Source: CAIKBL01 sp964555355 (GTDB lineage: Bacteria; Pseudomonadota; Gammaproteobacteria; Ga0077536). From it: a stretch of DNA of 64,000 nt. A model generated the notes under the pieces. The model had not been told where the DNA came from. It saw nothing but the letters and a program-made list of their open reading frames with translations, and ran no database searches. The DNA lies in the NCBI GenBank assembly GCA_964555355.1, contig CAZKRY010000003.1, positions 310,001 through 374,000 of the forward strand. Reading direction: 5' to 3'. This document shows positions 16,018 through 24,678 of this stretch, in pieces (positions within the stretch are counted from its first letter, which is position 1; each line of letters begins with the position of its first letter). A program made the position numbers and the translations under genes.

Positions 16018-16518
16018 CTAATTCGTGAGTGTGCCGATATCGCGCACGGCCCGTTCCAGTTTCAGGCTATCCAAGGCCGCAATCGGCAAATTGATAAATA
16101 GCTGAATGCGGACTTCCAAGATCCGATAGACCTCACGAAAGGCGGTTGTGATGGCTAGATCGTCGTCGGCAACGGCTGCGGGATCGGCCACCCCCCAATG
16201 CGCGGTTACCGGTTGCCCGGGCCATACCGGACAAGATTCGGCCGCCGCGCGGTCGCATACGGTGAACACAAAATCGAGGTTAGGCGCCGCGGGACCTGCG
16301 AATTCCGCCCACGATTTACTGCGCAGTCCGCGCACGGAGACTCCCAGTCGAAGCAATAGTGAAATCGCGTGCGGGTTCACCTGACCAAGTGGGTGGCTAC
16401 CCGCGCTGTAGGCAGCAAATTTACCCGCGCCGTGATGATTCAAGATGGCCTCGGCCATGATGCTGCGGGCCGAATTGCCGGTACAGAGAAACAAGCAGCG
16501 ATAGGGATATTGGGTCAT
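16018..16518 (-). CDS. ArsC-type arsenate reductase / low-molecular-weight phosphotyrosine phosphatase family
   Basis: The N-terminal P-loop FLCTGNSARSIMAE places the catalytic cysteine at C12 with R18. A later VCDRAAAESCPVWPG carries two more cysteines, and HWGVADPAA follows. This matches thioredoxin-coupled arsenate reductases, which use a cysteine cascade to reduce arsenate to arsenite, rather than protein phosphatases. It is alone: no arsR, arsB or acr3 is adjacent. A housekeeping role in stress, or an unrelated phosphatase activity, remains possible. The length of 166 residues is normal. Confidence 0.82.
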   Translation of the reverse strand: MTQYPYRCLFLCTGNSARSIMAEAILNHHGAGKFAAYSAGSHPLGQVNPHAISLLLRLGVSVRGLRSKSWAEFAGPAAPNLDFVFTVCDRAAAESCPVWPGQPVTAHWGVADPAAVADDDLAITTAFREVYRILEVRIQLFINLPIAALDSLKLERAVRDIGTLTN

Positions 16519-16596
16519 GGGAGACTCCGCTTTCGCAAACCGACCAAGCCTAGCCCGCGTGTGTGACGACTAGATGGCAGCGTGTGGCTTAGACGG

Positions 16597-17235
16597 TCAC
16601 GCCCGATCACCGACAAACGGATTGGTCTGGCGCTCGAAACCAAAGGTTGATGTCGGGCCATGTCCAGGCACAAAAGTCACATCTTCGCCGAGCGGCCATA
16701 AGCGTTCCCGGATCGACGCAATCAAGGTCGCGTGATCGCCACGCGGAAAATCGGTGCGCCCAATCGAGCCGCGAAACAACACATCGCCAACGAACGCAAC
16801 CCGGCTTTTGGCATGAAATAACGCAATATGGCCCGGCGTATGTCCCGGACAGTGACGCACCTGTAGCGTTTCCTCGCCAAGCGTTACTTGGTCGCCGTCA
16901 AATAGCCAGCGTTGGGGAGTAAAAATACCGGCGGGGGGAAACCCATAGCGCGCGCATTGCTGCGGCAACAAATCAATCCAAAATTGATCATCCGGATGCG
17001 GCCCTTCGATCGGGACCTCAGTCCGCGCGGCGAGGCTCGCCACTGCTCCCGCATGGTCGAGATGCGCATGGGTCACCCAGATTTTGCGGAGCGTTAATTG
17101 TTCTTTGGTGAGGATCTCGAGCAGGCGCTCTTCTTCGCCGCCTGGGTCGACCAGCGCGGCGTCGCCTGTGGCTTCACACCACACCACCGAGCAATTCTGT
17201 TGGAACGGCGTAACCGGAACGATAGCGACCTGCAA
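16597..17235 (-). CDS. ycbL: YcbL-type MBL-fold hydrolase (glyoxalase II-like)
   Basis: A 212-residue beta-lactamase-fold enzyme. The metal motif is THAHLDHAGAV; a later histidine lies in RHCPGHTPGH, an aspartate in FVGDVLFRGSIGRTDFP, and the final histidine in VPGHGPTSTFG. The LFRGSIGRTDFPRGD block is characteristic of YcbL, a compact glyoxalase II that hydrolyses S-lactoylglutathione. It lacks the C-terminal helical domain of GloB. It is transcribed from the region shared with the divergent cupin gene. Confidence 0.83.
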   Translation of the reverse strand: MQVAIVPVTPFQQNCSVVWCEATGDAALVDPGGEEERLLEILTKEQLTLRKIWVTHAHLDHAGAVASLAARTEVPIEGPHPDDQFWIDLLPQQCARYGFPPAGIFTPQRWLFDGDQVTLGEETLQVRHCPGHTPGHIALFHAKSRVAFVGDVLFRGSIGRTDFPRGDHATLIASIRERLWPLGEDVTFVPGHGPTSTFGFERQTNPFVGDRA

Positions 17236-17368
17236 CGCGATTCCCCGTGGCGAATTAACCTGCCGGCAGTGTAATCAAACCGGATTGTGCAAGCGATGGT
17301 CATCTGGTGGGCTGTGCACCGATTCCGTCAGTGCTATGCTCCGAAGTCCCCGCAGAGCGCGTTAAGCC

Positions 17369-17920
17369 ATGGACTCAGACAAGGACAGCAAAGAACCGAT
17401 CATCCGCGCCGAAAAGGCGTTCGAGTTTCGGCATACGATCACGCCGGTGTGGAATCCGGGTTCGATCGTCCCTGGTACCCAATTCGACAAACTAGTCGGC
17501 CTACAACGCTGCCGCGTCAGCATCATCCGTTTGACCCCGGGCACCGAAGCCACGCCTTATCACACGCGGCATGGCGAAGAAGAATGGATCTACGTGTTGC
17601 AGGGACAAGGGATCATCGAGATCGACGGAGTCGAAAATTTGTTGGGCCCGGGCGATTTCGTCGGCTTCCCCACTCCCTCACCGCCGCGCCAATTACGCAA
17701 TCCATTCAATCGCAGCCTCGTGTGCCTCATCGGCGGCGAGCGACATGAAATCGAAGTGGCGGACTTTCCGCGGTTAGGGAAGCGAATGTATCGACGGGGT
17801 GAGCACATGGAAGTCTACGATACGGCGGATGCCGAAGAGATCGCGCCGGCGGACTTCGACGAATACATGACCCAAAGCTATCGACGATCAATGAAAAAAG
17901 GAGGCTCCGATGGCGATTGA
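17369..17920 (+). CDS. Cupin-domain protein
   Basis: A 183-residue protein with one cupin barrel. Motif 1 resembles G(X)5HxH...E as TPYHTRHGEEEWIYVLQGQG; motif 2 is LLGPGDFVGFPTPSPPRQLRN. The metal-binding histidines of motif 1 are present, but motif 2 lacks a clear histidine, so catalysis is uncertain and a binding role is possible. The C-terminal tail is acidic. The gene overlaps the start of bcp by 11 bp, so both are made from one transcript. The link to peroxide defence is inferred from this coupling only. Confidence 0.75.
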   Translation: MDSDKDSKEPIIRAEKAFEFRHTITPVWNPGSIVPGTQFDKLVGLQRCRVSIIRLTPGTEATPYHTRHGEEEWIYVLQGQGIIEIDGVENLLGPGDFVGFPTPSPPRQLRNPFNRSLVCLIGGERHEIEVADFPRLGKRMYRRGEHMEVYDTADAEEIAPADFDEYMTQSYRRSMKKGGSDGD

Positions 17921-18383
17921 AGAAGGCAAAGCCGCACCCGCTTTCACCCTACCGGATCAAACCGGCGCCAAGCACAGCCTGGCCGACTATCGCGGCAAAC
18001 ATGTCATCGTGTATTTCTATCCAAAAGACGACACTCCCGGCTGCACCAAGGAAGCCTGCGGTTTTCGCGATAACTTTCTTGAATTGAAAAAGCGCGATGT
18101 GGTGGTCCTCGGCGTTTCGCCGGATGGTGGCGAGGCGCATCGAAAATTCATCGCGAAATACGCGCTGCCCTTTGTGTTGTTGTCCGACACCGATCGCAAG
18201 GTCATGGAAAAATACGGCGCCTATGGCGAGAAAATGATGTATGGCAAAAAAACCACGGGCGTCATCCGCTCAACCGTGTGGGTAGGGCCGGACGGTAAAG
18301 TCAAAAAACATTGGCGGCGTGTCCCGAAAGCAGAAACTCATCCGGCGGCGGTATTGGCCGCACTCTCCGAGAGCGGTGAGTAG
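17910..18383 (+). CDS. bcp: Thioredoxin-dependent thiol peroxidase (Bcp/PrxQ)
   Basis: A peroxiredoxin of 157 residues that reduces hydrogen and organic peroxides. The peroxidatic cysteine C45 and resolving cysteine C50 are both present in DDTPGCTKEACGFRD, the atypical two-cysteine arrangement of PrxQ. FYPKDDTPGCT and VVLGVSPDG are family landmarks. The start is at ATG 17910, with a GGAGG ribosome binding site inside the end of the cupin gene. Confidence 0.94.
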   Translation: MAIEEGKAAPAFTLPDQTGAKHSLADYRGKHVIVYFYPKDDTPGCTKEACGFRDNFLELKKRDVVVLGVSPDGGEAHRKFIAKYALPFVLLSDTDRKVMEKYGAYGEKMMYGKKTTGVIRSTVWVGPDGKVKKHWRRVPKAETHPAAVLAALSESGE

Positions 18384-18421
18384 CGTGCCCAGTAAAGCCG
18401 GCGGACACGACAACTTGGATG

Positions 18422-19459
18422 TTAGTCGCCGAATAATTCGGCGCTGGCCGTTTCAGTCTCGCCCAAGTCGCGGCCAAACTGCGTTTCGTAGCTCACGGCC
18501 CGATTGCGGCCCGCGTCCTTCGCAAAGTAAAGGGCGCGGTCAGCTTTATGTAACAAATTGATCGGTAGTTCATGCGCGTAAACGCCAACCCAGCCCACAC
18601 TCACCGTCACCCGACCGGCATACGGATCGCTACCGAGTCCGAACATCGGGAAACGATAGTCTTCAACCGCGCCGCGGAAGCGCTCCAATGCACGCTCGGC
18701 ACCGCTTTGATCGGTGTTATTCAAGATGACGACAAACTCTTCTCCGCCATAACGAAACAGCAGGTCATCAAAGCGGAAGGCTTGGCGCATGATGCGTGAA
18801 AATAACAGCAAAATTTCATCGCCGTATAAATGCCCGTAGGTGTCATTGATCCGTTTGAAATGATCGATATCGGCGATCGCGAGCCACGGCATCGAGCCGG
18901 CGCGCAAACGGCGCGGGTTATCCCGGAAACGTGCGAGTAAGTCTTCAAATCGATAATCAAAAGACTGCCGGTTGAGCAGTCCCGTCAGCGGATCTCGCTC
19001 AAACTTATCGAGCAGCGCAAAACAATTGGCACAGATGGTTAGCATCGCGCGTAAACGAGTCGCGGCAATCCGTAAGGTATCGTTGCCGCGTGCGACAAAG
19101 AGTCGCGCCACACCGGCCAAAATTCCCAGGCTAAACACATGCACGTCTTCGCCGGCGACCACCGAAGATTGATAGGCAATGAATTCGCTATTCGCCGAGA
19201 GGGCAAGCGCCGAGACGATGAAGGCGGGTCGCCAACCCAGCTCTTCGCCGCTCGGCACCTGGCGAATGACGAGACGATCTGGCGATATCGCGGAATTGGG
19301 TACCTCGCCCTGGCTATCGAATACTTCCAGAAATTGGCAATGGGCGCCTGGGCATAATTCCTGCGCGAGCTGCAGCGCCGTGCGGCAAAGACTGCGATAG
19401 TCGATTTGCTTGGTCAGCAAATCGGCCGCCCTGAAATCAACCGCGTGGGAGCCAGTCAT
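18422..19459 (-). CDS. Diguanylate cyclase (GGDEF domain)
   Basis: The C-terminal half is an intact GGDEF domain: RDPLTGLLNRQSFD, IADIDHFKRINDTYGHLYGDEIL and the active-site RYGGEEF. An RxxD inhibitory site (RFDD) stands five residues before GGEEF, so product inhibition is expected. The N-terminal about 170 residues are soluble, GAF-like in length, and not assignable. It should make cyclic di-GMP. It is divergent from a degenerate HD-GYP gene across 234 bp, so synthesis and sensing or turnover genes share a control region. Confidence 0.9.
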   Translation of the reverse strand: MTGSHAVDFRAADLLTKQIDYRSLCRTALQLAQELCPGAHCQFLEVFDSQGEVPNSAISPDRLVIRQVPSGEELGWRPAFIVSALALSANSEFIAYQSSVVAGEDVHVFSLGILAGVARLFVARGNDTLRIAATRLRAMLTICANCFALLDKFERDPLTGLLNRQSFDYRFEDLLARFRDNPRRLRAGSMPWLAIADIDHFKRINDTYGHLYGDEILLLFSRIMRQAFRFDDLLFRYGGEEFVVILNNTDQSGAERALERFRGAVEDYRFPMFGLGSDPYAGRVTVSVGWVGVYAHELPINLLHKADRALYFAKDAGRNRAVSYETQFGRDLGETETASAELFGD

Positions 19460-19693
19460 GATCCGTCACTGGTGCGGTGCATGGCGTTGGGCACTAAAGC
19501 TTTAGGGGGAACGGGCGACATAACCGTCGGTGGTCGAAAAATCCAAGATGAATCGCGCCGAGCGCGGCGGGTGTCCACCGGGGAACTGATTGGTACTGCG
19601 CGTTCGGCGCGCGCTTAAGCTTTCTGTCTCGACAAGAATTTTGAGACCGTTGGTAGCCACCTAGAGTCGACCTTTATTTTTTGCCGAGTTGGA

Positions 19694-20671
19694 ATGACAT
19701 TGCGCGAGGTTTGTACGGCCAGTCCGCTCGAAATTCAGGATCCCTCACCTGACCGCGGACCACTTGGTACATTTGCGCAGATTCTCACGCGCTGTTGGCA
19801 ATTTCTGACCGATAGTTCAACCCACCCGGCGCCAACCTTACCAGGACGCGTCGCGGCGTCAACCCAGGCACTGGACGAATTGGTTGACGATCACGCCGAC
19901 CGGTTACTTGCCTATTTGCTGCTCGATCCGGATCTCCCGTATGCCCAGGCGCATCCGCTCTTGGTGAGTATTTTGTGCAGCATCGTATTGCGCCGGCGGG
20001 GGAGCGCTGCCGGCGCTCGCCAACGCCTGATGCAAGCCGCGCTGACTTGCAATATCGGCATGTTGTCGTTGCACGAAGCGGCTGCGAGTCAAGCGGGACC
20101 GCTGTCGCGCGCGCAGATGCAAACGGCGTACGAACACCCATTGCGAAGCGCGGCGCTTCTGCGCGAAAACGGGGTTACCGATCCCGAGTGGTTGGAAACC
20201 GTGGTTCAACACCATGAACGCTGGGACGGCTCCGGCTACCCCTACGGGCTGGGCCGGCATGAGATCAGCGACGGTGCGCGCTTAGTGGCGTTGGCCGATC
20301 TCTATGCGGCGATGGTGTTACCTCGTCAGTACCGCGATGGACTGTGCGCTCAGCGCGCATTGCGCGAGATATTTCTTCAACGCGGCGCGGCGGTCGATGC
20401 GTCGTTTGCGGCCGACTTCATCAACGAACTCGGCGTTTTCCCGCCCGGGATTTTCGTGCGGTTGGCGAACGGTGAGGTAGGCGTTGTCGTCGCGCGCGGA
20501 CAACGCCGCGCCAGCGAACCCCTTGTACGCTGCTACTGCGCGGCCACTGGACACGCCTACTCGCCCACCGTTTTGCGCGATACCGCGCAGTCTAAATTTG
20601 CCATCGACGACGTGCTGCCGCGTCAAGTGCTGACGGTGGACGCTGCATCGTTCTTGTGGTGCGAGGCTTGA
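19694..20671 (+). CDS. Degenerate HD-GYP domain protein
   Basis: The 325-residue protein has the HD-GYP ending HHERWDGSGYP (173-183) and ADLYAAM, with the supporting EHPLRSAALL. The first metal-binding HD dyad, normally HDIGK, reads C119-N120 in LTCNIGML. Loss of both residues should impair the metal centre, so the protein is probably a c-di-GMP receptor or scaffold rather than an active phosphodiesterase. A C-terminal beta-rich part (about 250-325) with VRLANGEVGVVV resembles extensions of HD-GYP proteins. It lies between a diguanylate cyclase and regB, on the strand of regBA. Confidence 0.78.
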   Translation: MTLREVCTASPLEIQDPSPDRGPLGTFAQILTRCWQFLTDSSTHPAPTLPGRVAASTQALDELVDDHADRLLAYLLLDPDLPYAQAHPLLVSILCSIVLRRRGSAAGARQRLMQAALTCNIGMLSLHEAAASQAGPLSRAQMQTAYEHPLRSAALLRENGVTDPEWLETVVQHHERWDGSGYPYGLGRHEISDGARLVALADLYAAMVLPRQYRDGLCAQRALREIFLQRGAAVDASFAADFINELGVFPPGIFVRLANGEVGVVVARGQRRASEPLVRCYCAATGHAYSPTVLRDTAQSKFAIDDVLPRQVLTVDAASFLWCEA

Positions 20672-20679
20672 TACCGACG

Positions 20680-20699
20680 GGCCGTACGGCCGCTATACT
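20680..20699 (+). promoter_or_regulatory. Probable regB promoter with palindrome
   Basis: A perfect palindrome GGCCGTACGGCC (20680-20691) lies just ahead of TATACT (20694-20699), 35 bp before the GTG start of regB. The -35 region is unclear; TTGATA at 20668-20673 would be too far. The palindrome could be an operator. Confidence 0.4.
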
Positions 20700-20734
20700 G
20701 CCGCCGAGTCGCCCACGGACGTCCATATCGCAAC

Positions 20735-21976
20735 GTGCAAATTATTCTTCGCTATCTTCTTTTCTTGCGCGGCGTGACCATCTTGGGTCAGTTGCTCGCG
20801 CTGTGGGTCATTGACCGCGCGTTCGAATTTCCGGTGCCGTGGCTCGCGGTACTGACCACCCTCTCTGCGGTCGCGTTGTATACCTTGGTCAGTTGGCGGC
20901 GTGCGCATCACGCGCAGCTCGCCACCCGCGAATTCGTGCTGCAGTTGTTGGTCGATATCGCGGCCTTATCCGTGCTGGTTTATTTCACGGGCGGCGCGCT
21001 TAATCCGTTCATCTCGCTGTTCCTCCTGCCGATTATCTTCGCGGCGGCGGCGCTGCCTTCTAAACCGGTCGCGATCGTAGCGGCGGCCGCCATCGCCGCG
21101 TATACCGCGCTAATGTTCATCCATCACCCGATGCACCATTCGCTCGACAATGCCAAAGGCCATCAGCTTCATTTGTGGGGAATGTGGTATGGCTTTCTGC
21201 TGAGCGCAGGCTGCGTCGCGGCCTTTGTCGCGCGACTTGCGCGCGGCATGCGCGAGCAAAACGTGCTGTTGGCGGCGGCGCGGGAGTCCGCGCTGCGTAA
21301 CGAACGCGTGGTCGCGCTCGGCATGTTGGCCGCCGGAACCGCGCATGAACTCGGCACGCCACTCGCGACGATGTCGATTTTGGCGGAGGAATTGAGCCGA
21401 GACCTTCGCCAGCAACCGTCACTGCTGGATTCGGTCAAACTCCTGCAAGGCGAACTACAAAGGTGCAAAGTGACCCTAGCAAGGCTGGCTGCCGATGCTG
21501 GTGAGCACCCAGCCGAGGCGGGTTTCCGCCAGGGGATTGCGAAATTCATGTCGGCATTGCTCGAGAACTTTCGTTACTTAAACCCCGACATTACGGTGCA
21601 CACCTTGCTGCCCGAGACCACCGCAGATTTCTCTATCGTGCCTGACCGTACCTTGCAACAAGCGCTATTGAATTTGCTCAACAACGCCGCAGATGCGGCC
21701 GATTCGTTGGTGACGATTGCCTACCAATGGGATGCCCGGACGCTACGGCTTACGATCGAAGACGATGGCCCCGGCATCGATCACGCGGTTCGCCCGCAGC
21801 TTGGGCGCGAATTGGTGAGTACAAAAGGTGACGCCGGTATGGGCCTCGGCATTTATTTGGCGGTCGGCGTTATTCAACGATATGGCGGAGAAATAGAATT
21901 TCACCCACGGCGCGGTGGCGGCACGGAAGTCACTGTGCGCTTACCGCTTGGCCCACTGAGTGCGGACTCACGATGA
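20735..21976 (+). CDS. regB: Redox sensor histidine kinase RegB/PrrB family
   Basis: A 413-residue membrane kinase. Six hydrophobic segments fill residues 5-170. Between them lies GGALNPF (86-92), the quinone-binding motif of RegB. The H-box is MLAAGTAHELGTPLATM with phosphoacceptor H204. The family's redox-active cysteine is present as C244, exactly 40 residues later, as in the H225/C265 pair of Rhodobacter RegB. The ATP-binding N-box NNAADAA and G-boxes DDGPGI and GMGLGIYLA are intact. It starts with GTG and overlaps regA by 4 bp. It should sense respiratory redox state; target genes cannot be read from here. Confidence 0.92.
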   Translation: MQIILRYLLFLRGVTILGQLLALWVIDRAFEFPVPWLAVLTTLSAVALYTLVSWRRAHHAQLATREFVLQLLVDIAALSVLVYFTGGALNPFISLFLLPIIFAAAALPSKPVAIVAAAAIAAYTALMFIHHPMHHSLDNAKGHQLHLWGMWYGFLLSAGCVAAFVARLARGMREQNVLLAAARESALRNERVVALGMLAAGTAHELGTPLATMSILAEELSRDLRQQPSLLDSVKLLQGELQRCKVTLARLAADAGEHPAEAGFRQGIAKFMSALLENFRYLNPDITVHTLLPETTADFSIVPDRTLQQALLNLLNNAADAADSLVTIAYQWDARTLRLTIEDDGPGIDHAVRPQLGRELVSTKGDAGMGLGIYLAVGVIQRYGGEIEFHPRRGGGTEVTVRLPLGPLSADSR

Positions 21977-22515
21977 ACGCGAGCCCGCAAACCGTGTTGG
22001 TGGTCGATGACGATCCTGTGTTTGGCGAGGTTTTGGGGAGAGCGCTCGTGCGACGCGGCTTTCAAGTACATATCGCGCAGTCCGCCGCGATGGCGCTGAC
22101 GACGATGGAAAACCAGCGCGCCGAGTTGGTTGTCCTTGACCTGAGACTGGCGGAAGAAAACGGGTTAACGCTAATCCCGCAGATCTGTGCGCTCGCGCCG
22201 GGCGTGCGGATCGTCGTCTTGACGGGTTATGCGAGCATTACGACCGCGGTCGAAGCGATCAAGCTTGGCGCGCATCATTATTTGACCAAGCCCGCCGATA
22301 TCGAGGCCTTACTTAACGCATTTCAGCACCAGCCCGGGCTGCATCCGGTGCCATTGGAAGCGCAACCGACCCCGCTCGATCGCCTGGAATGGGAACACAT
22401 CCAACGGGCGTTGCAGGAGGCGCAAGGAAATGTCTCGGTGGCGGCGGCGCGGCTCGGGTTGCATCGTCGGACGCTCCAGCGCAAATTGAAAAAACGTCCG
22501 ACGGGGATGAATTAA
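21973..22515 (+). CDS. regA: Response regulator RegA/PrrA family
   Basis: A 180-residue regulator. The receiver has VVDDDP (acid pocket 12-14), phosphoacceptor D56 in LVVLDLRL, VLTGYASI and the LTKPAD lysine. A proline-containing linker joins a Fis-type helix-turn-helix, AAARLGLHRRTLQRKL, the highly conserved RegA DNA-binding end. It is the cognate partner of the kinase gene it overlaps. RegBA systems control respiration, carbon and nitrogen metabolism by redox state. Confidence 0.93.
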   Translation: MNASPQTVLVVDDDPVFGEVLGRALVRRGFQVHIAQSAAMALTTMENQRAELVVLDLRLAEENGLTLIPQICALAPGVRIVVLTGYASITTAVEAIKLGAHHYLTKPADIEALLNAFQHQPGLHPVPLEAQPTPLDRLEWEHIQRALQEAQGNVSVAAARLGLHRRTLQRKLKKRPTGMN

Positions 22516-22546
22516 ACATGACCACCAACCTTGAGTGACACCTAAG

Positions 22547-23188
22547 ATGCCGAGTTTTCCCACTACATCCGGTTATCACGACATTACCGTGCCGCTCCCC
22601 GCGGGCGACACACGTGTCACGTTGTACCTTCCCGAATTAACCGACGAAGCTTCGTTGGTAATAGCGCTGCACTACGGTGGGCAGCCCGTCGGCCACTACG
22701 GTCGGGGCTTATTGGAGCAGCTTATCGTGCCGGCTTGGGACGGTTTGAACGCGGTGTTCGTGGCGCCGGTCGCGGTCGGTGGCGACTGGCGCACGCCGCG
22801 CAATTATTCGGCGGTGACCGAGCTCGCGGCCGTCATGGAAGCGCACTATGCGACCTGCCGCCGCATTCTGGTTGGCTACAGCATGGGCGCAATCGGCTGT
22901 TGGCATTTTTTAACAAACGCGTTCAATGCGCACGCCGTTGTACCCATCGCAGGTCAAGTGCCGGACACGCTAGATGTCTTCACCACGCCGACGTACGCGC
23001 TGCACTCGCACGCGGATCAGCTGTTTCCGAGCGACGCGGTCGAAGCCAAGCTGCAACAGCTTCGCGCGGCCGATCGGCCGGTGGAGTATCAAATCTTATC
23101 TGGCGTGACACACTTCGATATCGGTGGCTATACGCAGGCGCTGCGCGGGATTCATGCGTGGTTAAAGACCGTCGACGCATGTCTCTGA
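22547..23188 (+). CDS. Alpha/beta hydrolase, phospholipase/carboxylesterase type
   Basis: The nucleophile elbow VGYSMGAIGCW contains the serine. THFDIGG near the end supplies the histidine, and an acid lies in the HADQLFPSD region. The strand opening VIALHYGG is typical of the small esterase/dienelactone-hydrolase-like group. The product is about 213 residues, without a signal peptide, so cytoplasmic. ATG at 22547 is preferred over GTG 22535. It follows regA by about 30 bp and may be co-transcribed. Substrate unknown. Confidence 0.72.
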   Translation: MPSFPTTSGYHDITVPLPAGDTRVTLYLPELTDEASLVIALHYGGQPVGHYGRGLLEQLIVPAWDGLNAVFVAPVAVGGDWRTPRNYSAVTELAAVMEAHYATCRRILVGYSMGAIGCWHFLTNAFNAHAVVPIAGQVPDTLDVFTTPTYALHSHADQLFPSDAVEAKLQQLRAADRPVEYQILSGVTHFDIGGYTQALRGIHAWLKTVDACL

Positions 23189-23410
23189 CGGTCTAAAATT
23201 TTCTTGCATTCAAAAATGAAAAGTGTAAATTGCGCGCCACGCAATAAGCCGGGGGCTTTGTGAGTTGTTCCAGTCATAGGACAAACGTTTTGCCGAGGAG
23301 GCACTTCCGATAGACAACCGCCGGTTTAGAAATCAACGGCGCTGTGTCTTCGGCGGCGCTGTACTCGTGGTGGGGTGAATTCCAACTTTTAACTACGAGG
23401 GTTTCTATAC
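23189..23410 (+). other. 222-bp leader region of the polyamine operon
   Basis: An AT-rich start (about 23196-23235) could hold the promoter. About 150 bp of GC-rich sequence with several short complementary stretches follows (for example AACCG/CGGTT near 23320 and GGCGCTGTG with CGGCGCTGT near 23340-23365). I recognise no known riboswitch. A structured leader on polyamine genes is plausible but unproven. Confidence 0.35.
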
Positions 23411-23809
23411 ATGAACCAAGACGCTCCGATTTGGGGTCAACACTTAGTCTTAGATCTCGCGGGCTGCCCCCGTGATCGCCTTACCGACGCGAACCACCTT
23501 CGCGCCTGGGTCAAAGAGCTCATCGACGCCATCAAAATGAAGGCCTACGGCGAGCCACAACTCGAACATTTCGCCACACATTCCTTCGATGCCGCCGGCT
23601 ACACGCTGTTGCAGCTCATCGAAACTTCAAATATTTGCGCCCATTTCGCCGAAAACCTGGGCCAGATCTATATCGACGTCTTTTCCTGCAAACGCTTCGA
23701 TAACGACGTCGCCGTGCAGGTTTGCCGCAAATATTTCGCGCCTGAAACGGTCGAGATCCACGTTCTCGAGCGCGGTCGTTTTGCCCCTGCCCTCGCGCAG
23801 GCGGTATAG
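23411..23809 (+). CDS. SpeD-like pyruvoyl-dependent decarboxylase, divergent paralogue
   Basis: A 132-residue SpeD-fold protein. Aligned without gaps to the second SpeD of this operon, it keeps the self-cleaving serine (S73 in ETSNICAHF), the processing histidine (H78) and the catalytic cysteine (C93 in IDVFSC). It has changed the residue before the cleavage site (E to T72), and it has lost the TWPE block that helps hold S-adenosylmethionine (positions now A80 and N82). Autoprocessing to a pyruvoyl enzyme is therefore likely, but use of S-adenosylmethionine is doubtful. SpeD relatives with ornithine or arginine decarboxylase activity are known, and supplying putrescine would fit the position before speE. 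The substrate is inferred. Confidence 0.75.
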   Translation: MNQDAPIWGQHLVLDLAGCPRDRLTDANHLRAWVKELIDAIKMKAYGEPQLEHFATHSFDAAGYTLLQLIETSNICAHFAENLGQIYIDVFSCKRFDNDVAVQVCRKYFAPETVEIHVLERGRFAPALAQAV

Positions 23810-23814
23810 CCGGA

Positions 23815-24678
23815 GTGGGTATCCGATTTCAGGAGACCTTGTACGGTGACGAGGTATTCCAAGGGTTCAGCGCCGACGCCTTGCTGTTTGAAGGCACCAC
23901 TCCCTACCAGAAAGTCCAAATTTTTGGGACTAAACGCTGGGGCAAGGTCTTGGTGCTCGACGGCATCGTGCAAACCACCGAAAAGGATGAGTTCGTCTAC
24001 CACGAGATGCTGACGCACGTGCCGCTTTTCGCTTGCGCGAACCCGCGGCGAGTGATGATTGTCGGTGGCGGCGATGGCGGCATTCTGCGGGAGGTGCTCA
24101 AGCACGATATCGAACGCGTCGATATGGTGGAAATTGACCGTACGGTGGTCGATTTCTGTGTCACCCATATGCCGACACTGAATGATGCGGGGGCGATTTA
24201 CCGCGATCCCCGCGCCGAACTCGTGATCGAGGACGCATTCGAGTTCGTGCGACGGGAAAAGCGTAAATACGACGCCATCCTGGTCGATTCAACCGATCCG
24301 GTGGGCGCGGGTGAAGTTTTGTTTTCGCGGGATTTCTACCAGATGTGCAAGGACTCGCTGAATCCGGGCGGCGTTCTCGCGTTACAAGACGGCGTCGTGT
24401 TTTTACAGCCGCATGAATCAAAACAGAGCATGCAGCTCCTGCGCGCGCTAGGGCTTAAGGCCTGCTGTTATGCAATCGCGGTGCCGACCTACTACGGCGG
24501 CAACATGACGTTGGGGCTGGCGAGCGACAACGAAGCGTCACTCCGTCCGGCACTTGATACGGTGCAAACACGGTTTGAGCGCGCAAATTTCAAGACGACC
24601 CATTACACGCCTGAGCTCCATTGCGCGAGCTTTGTGCTACCTCGTTGGATGCAGGAAATTACGGGAGGACTGGCATGA
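23815..24678 (+). CDS. speE: Spermidine synthase (polyamine aminopropyltransferase)
   Basis: Transfers the aminopropyl group from decarboxylated S-adenosylmethionine to putrescine. The 287-residue protein has all family blocks: YQKVQIF, VLVLDGIVQTTEKDEFVYHEM, the nucleotide loop VGGGDGGILREV, VEIDRTVVDF, and DAILVDSTDPVGAGEVLF with the catalytic aspartate. It starts at GTG 23815, 5 bp after the first SpeD-like gene, and overlaps the second speD as ATGA. All three are one translational unit. The small YYGGNM block is the usual C-terminal landmark. Confidence 0.95.
   Translation: MGIRFQETLYGDEVFQGFSADALLFEGTTPYQKVQIFGTKRWGKVLVLDGIVQTTEKDEFVYHEMLTHVPLFACANPRRVMIVGGGDGGILREVLKHDIERVDMVEIDRTVVDFCVTHMPTLNDAGAIYRDPRAELVIEDAFEFVRREKRKYDAILVDSTDPVGAGEVLFSRDFYQMCKDSLNPGGVLALQDGVVFLQPHESKQSMQLLRALGLKACCYAIAVPTYYGGNMTLGLASDNEASLRPALDTVQTRFERANFKTTHYTPELHCASFVLPRWMQEITGGLA

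Noticed and set aside
16018..16518. Arsenic resistance operon
   Set aside because: Only an ArsC-like gene is present; no regulator or efflux gene is adjacent.
23189..23410. Known riboswitch or small RNA in the polyamine operon leader
   Set aside because: Several short pairings exist, but no recognisable conserved core; left as an uncharacterised leader.
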